A DNA stretch of 64,000 bases, taken from NCBI RefSeq assembly GCF_013388255.1, contig NZ_CP058215.1:1054001-1118000 (forward strand). The letters run 5' to 3'. The DNA is from Methanolobus zinderi (lineage in GTDB: Archaea; Halobacteriota; Methanosarcinia; Methanosarcinales; Methanosarcinaceae). The notes under the pieces are model-generated. The model did not search any database. It worked only from the letters and a program-made list of their open reading frames with translations, and was not told the DNA's origin. Positions 35,951 through 43,449 of this stretch are shown piece after piece; the stretch's first letter is position 1, and every line of letters begins with the position of its first letter. The position numbers and the translations under genes are program-made.

Positions 35951-36096
35951 GATTGAATCACCCATTTTTTTGTTTAGTTGACAGGAACAGGAAATGAATT
36001 CCTGACCTGCCGTCGATTTCACAAATAATATCTCATCGGCCAGAAAACAGATTCAGGAATCTGTATTTGTGACCAAAAAGAAATATCAGGTTAGAG

Positions 36097-36253
36097 TTAT
36101 ATATAATAACTTAAGGTAATTAATCAACAACTAAATTATTATCAATACTATATTCCTGGTTCAACTGGTGGTTATAGAAAATGTTGTGTTCAGGATTTAC
36201 AGCACACAGGAAAACTCAGGTAAAGGGATAGAAGAAAGCATTGATTATATCAA
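36097..36253 (-). promoter_or_regulatory. Shared control region, copy B (upstream of the UroD/radical SAM operon)
   Basis: Reading leftward: distal box (TTGATTATATCAA on plus, 36241-36253), middle half-site TTGATAAT starting at 36145, and proximal box TTGATTAATTACC starting at 36127, running into TTAAGTTATTATATATAA as TATA element. The predicted transcript begins near 36070, giving a leader of about 120 bases. Sequence between boxes is closely related to copy A. Confidence 0.8.
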
Positions 36254-36375
36254 AAGCATGAATTGTATCAGCTAGCTGTACGGAAAAATGAATGAAAGCC
36301 GAATGTAATAAATGCCTTAAAACAGAAATTGAATATTAAAACAAAAAAAGATTCAGAATTACTGAAGTTTAAATC

Positions 36376-37161
36376 CTATTTAACCTTCTCTGAATTTTCT
36401 TTGTAATATAAAAAGAGATCCTTACCCCATTCACGGGCACTCTTCTCAAAGCTTATAACTTTTTTGTGGTCAAACACACCTTCCTTATTGAAAAAGGCGA
36501 TCAACATCAGATCATCTGTGATGGAAAGTGCACCGAGTTTAATTGTTTCATCATTACATATGTATATATTGGAATTTCTGGATTCCATCATCGCATCATG
36601 TTGTTCTTTATATTCATCCCTGAGTCGTTCATAGACAGGTCTTGTCAGGACAAGGTCATAATGAACTTCCTTTTTTGCCAGTTCTGAATAATTATTCGGG
36701 CATGAAGGACAGAAATATGAATAAAAAGTGGATGCATTTCTTGTATTTTTGAGACTTGTAAGTAGTTCTTTCGGAGGCTCGAAGAGATGATTAAGATCGG
36801 GTTCGTAAATCATTAATTCTCCAAGGTCTCCTATTCTGTCAAGTAAAAACTCGGGGATTGAACTAAGGTCTCTGGTGTCCCAGTAATCTTTATTTTCTTC
36901 GAATACATTCAGCGTTTTGATCAAAGGCCTGATTTTCTTCATTATGATCCTGCCAACACTGGTTAGCCGGTATTCGTCCTCTTCCTGTTCGATGAGCCCC
37001 TGCTCAAGAAGGATTTTTACCTGAGCCATTATCGCACTGGTGGTTCCGGTCAGCGACTCTTTTATCTCATCGATAGTGGCTGGTCCTTCCATCAGCATAA
37101 GTAAAGTGTTTTTCCTTTTCTCAGAAAGAAAAACCGTGCTTATTAATTCAGCCTTCATCAT
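36376..37161 (-). CDS. Msr-type winged-helix regulator with FilR1 (DUF1724) domain, copy 2
   Basis: This 261-residue paralog of the regulator at 20285-21067 matches nearly throughout: ELISTVFLSEKRKNTLLML, LLEQGLIEQEEDEYRLTS, LDRIGDLGELMIYEPDLNH and FYSYFCPSCPNNYSELAKKE. It has the winged helix and FilR1/DUF1724 layout of Msr regulators of methanogen methyltransferase genes. It stands 123 bases upstream of control-region copy B. The stop is TAG, but the sequence behind it looks non-coding and the paralog ends at the same place with TAA, so pyrrolysine is not supported. Confidence 0.88.
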   Translation of the reverse strand: MMKAELISTVFLSEKRKNTLLMLMEGPATIDEIKESLTGTTSAIMAQVKILLEQGLIEQEEDEYRLTSVGRIIMKKIRPLIKTLNVFEENKDYWDTRDLSSIPEFLLDRIGDLGELMIYEPDLNHLFEPPKELLTSLKNTRNASTFYSYFCPSCPNNYSELAKKEVHYDLVLTRPVYERLRDEYKEQHDAMMESRNSNIYICNDETIKLGALSITDDLMLIAFFNKEGVFDHKKVISFEKSAREWGKDLFLYYKENSEKVK

Positions 37162-37309
37162 AATTTACCTTTTATAGTTGTTTTTGATTGTATAAAATTC
37201 TTTACTCACCGGAGTTAAAACTGATCCTGAGTAGAAATAATGTATAAATTTATATTTTTCATGATTTTGTGCGCACTTGTTTTTACATTCAATTATTTCT
37301 TAAACCAGT

Positions 37310-37324
37310 GTTAACGGCGTTAAC
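37310..37324. promoter_or_regulatory. 15-base palindrome upstream of msr-type regulator 2
   Basis: GTTAACG-G-CGTTAAC is a perfect seven-base inverted repeat around one G. It lies about 150 bases upstream of the regulator start, in the AT-rich gap 37162-37728, which otherwise holds no gene. It may be an operator of a dimeric regulator. Confidence 0.35.
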
Positions 37325-37504
37325 TTATTTATTCCACTAACCTTTCATAGCATTATATTTGACTCAATCTTAATATGTGCTTTTTCCAAGAGCTTATAAG
37401 ATTTACCATGCAAAATAGTACACTTGATACTTTTTTGCTTAAGTATCAACTTTATATTATTATGTGAACATCCGTTTTTCAGAATATAGGCCAAACCTCG
37501 AAAT

Positions 37505-37578
37505 ACTTATATATGCGCTACAATTCAACAACTATCAGGTTTGTGATATAACCATTGGAGCATAGCGTTTTTTTTTTC
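37505..37578 (+). other. TATA box and oligo-T tract in the 37.2-37.7 kb gap
   Basis: ACTTATATATGCG at about 37504-37516 is a good TATA box on the plus strand, and a run of ten T ends at 37578, so a very short transcript is possible. CTCAAAT and ATTTGAG then form a stem at about 37590-37612. The sense of this is not clear; it may be part of a leader for the small membrane protein gene. Confidence 0.25.
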
Positions 37579-37728
37579 TCGGTAAAAAACTCAAATATTT
37601 GATAATTTGAGATTTTATTAGTTTATCAGTGATATGTCAAACAAGAAAGTAATCGACTATAAATTATTTAAGATAACTTTTTATAATATTTAAATATAAT
37701 ATAAATTATTCGTAAAGAGGTTTTGTTT

Positions 37729-38022
37729 ATGGCAACACGATATCTTACAAAAATAGGAGTACTATCACTTGGAAAGATCTTTGGAGTAATCTACGCAATA
37801 ATGGGCCTTATAGCAGGAGCCATATTCAGTCTAATGTCACTTGGGATGGGTTCTGCTATGGGAAATGAAGGAGCGTTCGCAGGCATGCTATTTGGGGTTG
37901 GAGCAATTATAACTGTTCCTATATTCTACGGAATTATGGGTTTTGTAGGTGGTATCCTTACAGCATTAATATACAATGTTGTCACAGGATTTATCGGTGG
38001 CCTGGAAATAGAAGTGGAATAG
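37729..38022 (+). CDS. Small membrane protein, DUF3566-like
   Basis: This 97-residue protein has three hydrophobic stretches rich in Gly (IFGVIYAIMGLIAGAIFSLMS, AIITVPIFYGIMGFVGGI, LIYNVVTGFIGGLEIEVE). The pattern, including the GKIFGVIYAIMGLIAG start, is common among methanogen DUF3566-like proteins of unknown function. ATG at 37729 follows AAAGAGG; the TTG at 37723 is unlikely. The stop is TAG with no convincing continuation. Confidence 0.75.
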   Translation: MATRYLTKIGVLSLGKIFGVIYAIMGLIAGAIFSLMSLGMGSAMGNEGAFAGMLFGVGAIITVPIFYGIMGFVGGILTALIYNVVTGFIGGLEIEVE

Positions 38023-38083
38023 AATCTAAAGCAGATAAATCTGAAAAACGATATTTTTTTCTTTTCATATTTCAGAAATCAAT

Positions 38084-38326
38084 TCAGGGTTCGATCCACA
38101 CTTCAAGTACCCTTTCATGGATTGTATATTCTTTGACTGTTGTCAGTTTCATATCCTTCGGACTCTCCACCCAGCCCAGATCATAGCTTTTCTTCTCCCT
38201 TCCTCCACAGCAGACCTTCCTTGTGATATTAAGATTGATCTTTACCAGGTCAATATCATCCTCGTTGATCTCCTCAACTTCTTCCTTGTATCTTCTTTGT
38301 ATTTGAATCATGATTAATCCAATCAT
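38084..38326 (-). CDS. Small hypothetical protein
   Basis: An 80-residue charged protein with CCGG in its middle (ITRKVCCGGREKKSYDLGW) and a beta-rich C-terminus. An inner ATG at 38311 (MIQIQRRYKEE) could be the start. It lies 15 bases downstream of the potassium-channel-like gene and may share its transcript. I do not recognise a family. Confidence 0.5.
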   Translation of the reverse strand: MIGLIMIQIQRRYKEEVEEINEDDIDLVKINLNITRKVCCGGREKKSYDLGWVESPKDMKLTTVKEYTIHERVLEVWIEP

Positions 38327-38341
38327 CTTCCCATTAACTTT

Positions 38342-38689
38342 TTACTTTAGCCGTATTTTCTCCCTGCCCGGTCCACGTAGCCGTCGGATATGGTCATAGA
38401 GTGTGAATAAAATTGCTATTCCGTTCATTGCAAAAAATATTGTCAGAAACCTGGTTACTGGTGTTGTCGGGGTAAAATCACCATAGCCTATGGTTGTAAG
38501 CGTTATGACAACAAAATATACCGAATCAAAAAAACTCCATCCTTCAAGCCGGTTATAAAGAAAAGCTCCTATCAAGACATTAAATAATGCATAAATAAAG
38601 ATAGGACGGGCATCCTTATCCAAAATAAGATCAATAAGGAAAAGCTTAGAAAAAAAGCCAATAATCGGAGTTTTTCGCTGTCTTGTCAT
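38342..38689 (-). CDS. Two-helix potassium channel-like protein
   Basis: This 115-residue protein has a first membrane helix (IFIYALFNVLIGAFLY), a pore loop with the selectivity filter TTIGYGDF, and a second helix (FLTIFFAMNGIAILFTLYDHI). This is the minimal K+ channel core, probably working as a tetramer in the cytoplasmic membrane. No regulatory RCK domain follows, unlike many prokaryotic channels. Upstream of it lies a UPF0114 membrane protein in the same direction. Confidence 0.88.
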   Translation of the reverse strand: MTRQRKTPIIGFFSKLFLIDLILDKDARPIFIYALFNVLIGAFLYNRLEGWSFFDSVYFVVITLTTIGYGDFTPTTPVTRFLTIFFAMNGIAILFTLYDHIRRLRGPGREKIRLK

Positions 38690-38767
38690 ACTATCTTCCT
38701 TTTAGTCATTCGACGTTGTAAACCCGGATTTCAAGGAATATTTACGTAGTAGAATTCCTCAATTATC

Positions 38768-39295
38768 TTAACTTTCCTCCGTGTCTCCTGTAATTTCTGC
38801 AGACTCGCTTGTGACTATTTTTTCATGGATTGCACTTCTCTTTCCCCTCACATTAATATAAAGTGCCAGAGCAGCTATTGGAAGAGCTATTGCAGCTCCG
38901 TATTCCAGTATGTTTTCCGTGCGATTGAAAACAACTCCGAGGAAGTTGACTGCCAGTACGACGACGACCATTCCTATCAGATCTGTTTCCAGCTCTTCAA
39001 TATCATTTATCTGGAGCCATTTCGGCAGGGGCATCTGATGTATGAAAAGCTGGTAGAGTCCTATTGCTGTGATCCAGAGAACGGTGCCGATCAGGAACAG
39101 GTGTACGAATTCAACAATGCCGATCACTGAAACATCAGTTGGTACAGAGGATGGGTTTACAATAGCCATATACACCCCTTCCAGTAATTTAAGTCCGCCT
39201 ACAACGAACAACAATGCTGCGGCAATTATCAGTCCTATAACAGGAATAATCACAAGATACCGGGTTGCAGCAACTATTGCATATAAGGCACTCAT
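38768..39295 (-). CDS. UPF0114/YqhA-family membrane protein
   Basis: This 175-residue protein has four membrane segments and the family segments LVIIPVIGLIIAAALLFVVGG, FVHLFLIGTVLWITAIGLYQLF and LPKWLQINDIEELETDLIGMVVVVLAV. The function of this family is unknown. GGGGGATT lies upstream of the ATG. It is followed by the potassium channel gene, with a 78-base gap. Confidence 0.87.
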   Translation of the reverse strand: MSALYAIVAATRYLVIIPVIGLIIAAALLFVVGGLKLLEGVYMAIVNPSSVPTDVSVIGIVEFVHLFLIGTVLWITAIGLYQLFIHQMPLPKWLQINDIEELETDLIGMVVVVLAVNFLGVVFNRTENILEYGAAIALPIAALALYINVRGKRSAIHEKIVTSESAEITGDTEES

Positions 39296-39404
39296 AAGCC
39301 TTTAATCCCCCTAAAAAATTCATCTTTCCTGATACTAAATTATATGGTACCTGAGTGTCTGAAAAAAGTTACTTTTCCTGAAGTCAAATGGCAGCAAACG
39401 TCTA

Positions 39405-40121
39405 TTACATCAGTAATTTCACAAGTAACGGAGCAATAAACACTGTAACCAGTCCTGCAATACCAATCGCAAGCCCGCTCATGGCACCTTCGGTCTCTCC
39501 GATCTCCACGGCCTTTGTGGTTCCGAGCGCATGGGATGAAGTCCCGATTGCTACTCCCACTGCCACTTCATTATCTATCCTGAACAATTTGCAGATCATG
39601 GGTCCGAGCAGCACACCAGCTATTCCTGTGAAGACTATGGCTGCAACTGTTATTGAAGGCATACCTCCAAGCTGACTGGAGATTTCTATCCCAATGGGGG
39701 TTGTTACGGATTTTGGTATCATGGAAATGCTGACCAGCTCGTTCAGACCAAACATATTACACATGACTATGATGCTCACGATTCCTGCAAGTGACCCCAT
39801 GCTGATACCTGCAATTATGGGTACTACGTTTTCCCTGAGCAAACTTATCTTCCTGTAAAGGGGCACTGCCAGGATCACTGTTGCAGGACCAAGAAAGAAG
39901 GATATGAACTGACCGCCCCTGTTGTAGTCCTCGAAACTGATATGCAGACCCAGAAGTAGAGCAATTATCATCAACATGCTGAGTACCAGCGGATTCATGA
40001 GGGGGGAGCCTGTTCTTTTGTAGATTATGCTGCCTGCGTAAAATGTCAGCAGCGATATCCCTATACCAAAGACAGGAGACTCGATCAGAGCTGACACAAA
40101 AGAAGTTGTGTGATCAATCAC
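39405..40121 (-). CDS. LrgB/CidB-family membrane protein
   Basis: This 238-residue protein has many hydrophobic helices with the family motifs GSPLMNPLVLSMLMIIALL, FLGPATVILAVPLYRK, SMGSLAGIVSIIV, PKSVTTPIGIEIS and GTSSHALGTTKAVEIGE. LrgB works with LrgA in export of small metabolites or in control of murein hydrolases in bacteria; in a cell without murein a metabolite or carboxylate transport role is more likely. Its start overlaps the end of the lrgA-type gene by eight bases. Confidence 0.9.
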   Translation of the reverse strand: MIDHTTSFVSALIESPVFGIGISLLTFYAGSIIYKRTGSPLMNPLVLSMLMIIALLLGLHISFEDYNRGGQFISFFLGPATVILAVPLYRKISLLRENVVPIIAGISMGSLAGIVSIIVMCNMFGLNELVSISMIPKSVTTPIGIEISSQLGGMPSITVAAIVFTGIAGVLLGPMICKLFRIDNEVAVGVAIGTSSHALGTTKAVEIGETEGAMSGLAIGIAGLVTVFIAPLLVKLLM

Positions 40122-40491
40122 CTGTCTGTCTCCTTTTCATCAGGATCTGTACTGTTATTCCGGTCACAACTGCAATAATGAATGTCGAGACAATCGATAT
40201 GACCACCAGAGCTGTCCACTTTCCTTCAAGGACCGAGAAGCAGGTGATAAGTCCCACTGCTGCCGGTATAAAAAAGAAGGAGAGATGTTTCAGCATGAAG
40301 TTGCTGACTTCTTCTATCATGGAAAGTTTCAGGACTCCGGTAAGAAGGAAAAAAAGAAGCAAAAGCATGCCCACTACATTACCGGGTATCGGGAGATTCA
40401 TATGTGTGTAAAAAAAGTCTCCCAGCAGTGTTACAAGAAGAATGATGCCGAATTGAATTAGATAGCTGATAAAGGAACGATCTTGTATCAT
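40114..40491 (-). CDS. LrgA/CidA-family membrane protein
   Basis: This 125-residue protein has four hydrophobic helices and the holin-like family pattern NLPIPGNVVGMLLLLFFLLTG, then LSFFFIPAAVGLITCF. It is the upstream partner of the LrgB-type gene, and their reading frames overlap by eight bases, so translation may be coupled. No ribosome site is seen before the ATG, suggesting a leaderless transcript. Confidence 0.88.
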   Translation of the reverse strand: MIQDRSFISYLIQFGIILLVTLLGDFFYTHMNLPIPGNVVGMLLLLFFLLTGVLKLSMIEEVSNFMLKHLSFFFIPAAVGLITCFSVLEGKWTALVVISIVSTFIIAVVTGITVQILMKRRQTGD

Positions 40492-40747
40492 AAAAATATT
40501 TTATTTCTCAGGTTCTGCGGACTATACGCTTTTGTTGGTGGCTTCAACTGTTTCTTCAAAGCATTAAACTTTCGGTCAGGACAGAATATGTTCTTTGACC
40601 TGTCCGGATGCTCAGGACTGGTTGTTTATGTCTTTTTACGTACGCTGGATTAACAGCACTTGCTTTTGAATGTAAAAGTATATATATTTACAAACTAATC
40701 GAAATTGATGCTGGAATTATATCAAATTCATATACGGAGAAGCACCA

Positions 40748-42106
40748 ATGAGTAAAGTACAGGCAAGCACAGATACAGCCACACCACTGGCAACTGAATA
40801 TTCTGGAGGCAATGTACGCCGTTTCAAGGCTATTGGCTCGGATATTTTCAATGGTTCGGATAACAGGAAAAATCTTTTCAAGGCAATCGGACCGGGTATC
40901 CTGGTAGCATGTTCCGCGATCGGAGGATCACATCTTGTATGGTCCACACAGGCAGGAGCATATTATGGCTGGGGTCTGCTTGGATTGATCCTGCTTGCCA
41001 ATCTGTTCAAGTATCCTTTTTTCCTGTACGGTCAGCGCTATACTGCTGCCACGGGTGAGAGTCTTCTAGCAGGATACAGGCGACAGGGTGCTATATACGT
41101 GTACATTTTCCTTGGTATCAACATCCTGACAGGGATAATTAATACGGCAGGGGTGGCTATGTTAAGTGGTACACTGTTTGCAGGTTATGGTTTTACGGGT
41201 ATCAGTATTCCGGCCTTCACAGTAGGAATTCTGCTTATATGTGCTGTGGTCATTCTCGTTGGTCATTACAAGATGCTGGATAAAATGGCAAAGGCCGCCG
41301 TTATTCTGCTTACTCTGAGTACTGTGGTTGCATTGGGACTTGCATTTTCACACGGACCTGTTGCAGCACCGGACTTTGTGGGTCCGAGTCCGTGGACATG
41401 GGCAGCTTTCCCGTTCTTGATAATGCTTCTTGGATGGATGCCGGCACCTGTTGACCTTTCCGCCTGGTCGAGCCTGTGGATGTTCAGCCGTGAAGAAGAA
41501 ACAGGTCATTTTGCCACAACAAAGGAAACTTCAATCGACTTCTACCTTGGTTATGTAATGGCTGTGGTTATGGCCGTTGCTTTCCTGGCCCTTGGGAAAT
41601 TTATCATGTTCGGTTCAGGTCATGAGTTTGCCAGCGGAGGAATAGGATTCAGTCAGCAGCTTGTAAATCTTTACTCTGCCAACATAGGCGGCTGGTCAAA
41701 ACCTGTTATCCTGACAGCAGCGTTCGTAACAATGTTCAGTACTACAATGACATGCATCGACGGTTATCCCCGTTCATTGGCAGCAAGCTGTACATTGGTA
41801 AGTGAAAAATGTGCAAGTCGCTTCAAGCAGATCTTCCAGATATGGATTATACTATCGGTGATAGCAGCATGCCTGATCGTGGTGTTCTTTGTCAACAATC
41901 TTTTGCAACTCTTAAGTTTTGCAGCCATAATCAGCTTTGTAACCTCTCCGATCCTGGCATATATTAACTATAAGGTGATGAACGGTGACAATGTTCCAAA
42001 AGAAGAAAGACCGGGATCTTCCCTTAAGCTGCTGAGTCTGGCAGGTCTGCTCTTCTTCCTGGTGATGACCATTGGTTTTGTCTATGTGGAATTTATAAGG
42101 GTATAA
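40748..42106 (+). CDS. NRAMP-superfamily transporter with non-canonical metal site
   Basis: This 452-residue protein has about eleven membrane helices. The first helix reads GPGILVACSAIGGSHLVWSTQAGA, where classic NRAMP transporters have a DPGN metal-binding motif; sixth-helix MPH is also replaced (GWMPAPVDLSAWSSLW). It is therefore an NRAMP relative that may carry another ion, or couple differently, rather than a standard Mn/Fe transporter. CGGAGA precedes the ATG. It stands alone on the plus strand. Confidence 0.78.
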   Translation: MSKVQASTDTATPLATEYSGGNVRRFKAIGSDIFNGSDNRKNLFKAIGPGILVACSAIGGSHLVWSTQAGAYYGWGLLGLILLANLFKYPFFLYGQRYTAATGESLLAGYRRQGAIYVYIFLGINILTGIINTAGVAMLSGTLFAGYGFTGISIPAFTVGILLICAVVILVGHYKMLDKMAKAAVILLTLSTVVALGLAFSHGPVAAPDFVGPSPWTWAAFPFLIMLLGWMPAPVDLSAWSSLWMFSREEETGHFATTKETSIDFYLGYVMAVVMAVAFLALGKFIMFGSGHEFASGGIGFSQQLVNLYSANIGGWSKPVILTAAFVTMFSTTMTCIDGYPRSLAASCTLVSEKCASRFKQIFQIWIILSVIAACLIVVFFVNNLLQLLSFAAIISFVTSPILAYINYKVMNGDNVPKEERPGSSLKLLSLAGLLFFLVMTIGFVYVEFIRV

Positions 42107-42132
42107 AATACTTAAAAATAGACCTTAAAAAT

Positions 42133-42150
42133 AGACCGGGAAACCGGTCT
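42133..42150. terminator. Hairpin between convergent genes
   Basis: AGACCGG (42133-42139) and CCGGTCT (42144-42150) form a seven-base stem over GAAA, followed by AAATTTAATTTTT. It lies between the NRAMP-like gene and the convergent glycosyltransferase gene. Confidence 0.65.
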
Positions 42151-42154
42151 AAAT

Positions 42155-43378
42155 TTAATTTTTCACAATTTTTTGCAGGTCCTCTCTGATCCTCTCTTCG
42201 CCGGTAAAGGCCATTAACTGCTCCCATCTTTCCTGAAGGCGGATGAGATTATCAAAAGGATCAAAAGCAGGTACTGCATCTTTTTTGGAGATACTTATAT
42301 TTTTTACTGTCTCGGAAGCACCGTCAAGATCTCCATCTCTGCGGTAATCTGCCGAGAGCAGTGTACAGGTGTCTACGATCTTTTCATCAAGGTCGTCCAT
42401 AAGGAAAGCTCCGGGATAGTCTCCGAAATCATCAGCAGATATAAGCTCCATTGCTTCCTTTTTTTTCTGACTGCGTAATTTTTCCCTTTCAAAGACAAAA
42501 CGGTATATGTCCTCTCTCAGGCGCATCCATTGAGGATGGCTTTTTGCAGGTGGAAGGTGCTTGATATGTAATTCATTATCAAGGAAAAAACTGTAACCAA
42601 ACATTTTGGAATTCATTATGTAATCGATATCTTCTCCTCTTCTGACATTGGGATCAAAGGGAATCTTTGTGAAAAGCTCTCTGTGGATTGTCATATTCCC
42701 GCCGAATACAAAAGGGGTCTTCTTGATACGGGGTGGTGAAGCAATCACTGATCTGAAGGCTTTGTTCATCCGGATCTGCTTGCCCCAGTGACTGGCCCAT
42801 GTATCTTCAGGCTCCTTTACATAGAAATCCCCGTCCGGTTGAAGGTAGTAACCGGCCAGACCGTATATGGTTTCACCATCAATATCCTTTCCGATATTTT
42901 CCCTTATTTTACCGATAAACTGAGAGTCTTCAAAGACCTCATCATCGTCAATGAGAACCGCAGCATCGGATCCGAAGATATGCGGTATGAAAAGGCAAAG
43001 GTTTCGGATATTTGAGTATCCCCTGAGCTGCAGGAGGTCTTTGTACTCACCCTTTCCTTCCATATCCAGTATTTTATGAATACCTTTCAGATCAGAAGGT
43101 CCGAACACAGTAGTTTCAACTCCGGCACCAGGTGCGGTTTCGGAAACTATTCCGGAAACCTTCTCCTCAACCTCCATTTCAATATCCCGGGAAGTCGGTA
43201 CCGCAAGTATCACAAGTCTGAAATCCTTGTCTTCAAGGGCGCCCATGCTCTTGATTGCTCTGCCAAGCGTGCCTTCTTCATCCAAGGGAATAGGATGGTC
43301 ATAAATTGCATCTCCTTCCTGCCATCCGGTAGCCCTTTCCCGGCCCCAGTAACTGGGTATTACCATTGTAAGTTCCAA
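42155..43378 (-). CDS. GT-A-fold glycosyltransferase-like protein
   Basis: This 407-residue protein has a nucleotide-sugar-type beginning (ELTMVIPSYWGRER), the metal-binding DDDE in AVLIDDDEVFED, GGNMTIHRELF and RGEDIDYIMNSKMFGYSFFLDNELHIKHLPP, in the order of family 2-like glycosyltransferases acting on surface sugars. No membrane helix is seen. The start is a TTG at 43378, seven bases after GGAG. Sugar donor and acceptor are unknown. It lies leftward and downstream of the AsnB-Dph6 fusion gene. Confidence 0.75.
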   Translation of the reverse strand: MELTMVIPSYWGRERATGWQEGDAIYDHPIPLDEEGTLGRAIKSMGALEDKDFRLVILAVPTSRDIEMEVEEKVSGIVSETAPGAGVETTVFGPSDLKGIHKILDMEGKGEYKDLLQLRGYSNIRNLCLFIPHIFGSDAAVLIDDDEVFEDSQFIGKIRENIGKDIDGETIYGLAGYYLQPDGDFYVKEPEDTWASHWGKQIRMNKAFRSVIASPPRIKKTPFVFGGNMTIHRELFTKIPFDPNVRRGEDIDYIMNSKMFGYSFFLDNELHIKHLPPAKSHPQWMRLREDIYRFVFEREKLRSQKKKEAMELISADDFGDYPGAFLMDDLDEKIVDTCTLLSADYRRDGDLDGASETVKNISISKKDAVPAFDPFDNLIRLQERWEQLMAFTGEERIREDLQKIVKN

Positions 43379-43449
43379 TATACCACTCCTGTAACTCTAG
43401 TAACACTAATGAGGAGACAATATTTATATTCTTGGAATAGCCGGTGTAC

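Noticed and set aside
24363-36022. Search for MtmB, MtbB, MttB or MtaB substrate methyltransferases, including frames split by TAG
   Set aside because: None was found; the only further methyltransferase-like gene is the UroD-type protein at 34838-35950.
36340-36378. TAG stop of msr-type regulator 2 as a pyrrolysine codon
   Set aside because: The frame behind it stays open for some codons but reads as low-complexity Phe/Asn-rich sequence, and the paralog ends at the same place with TAA.
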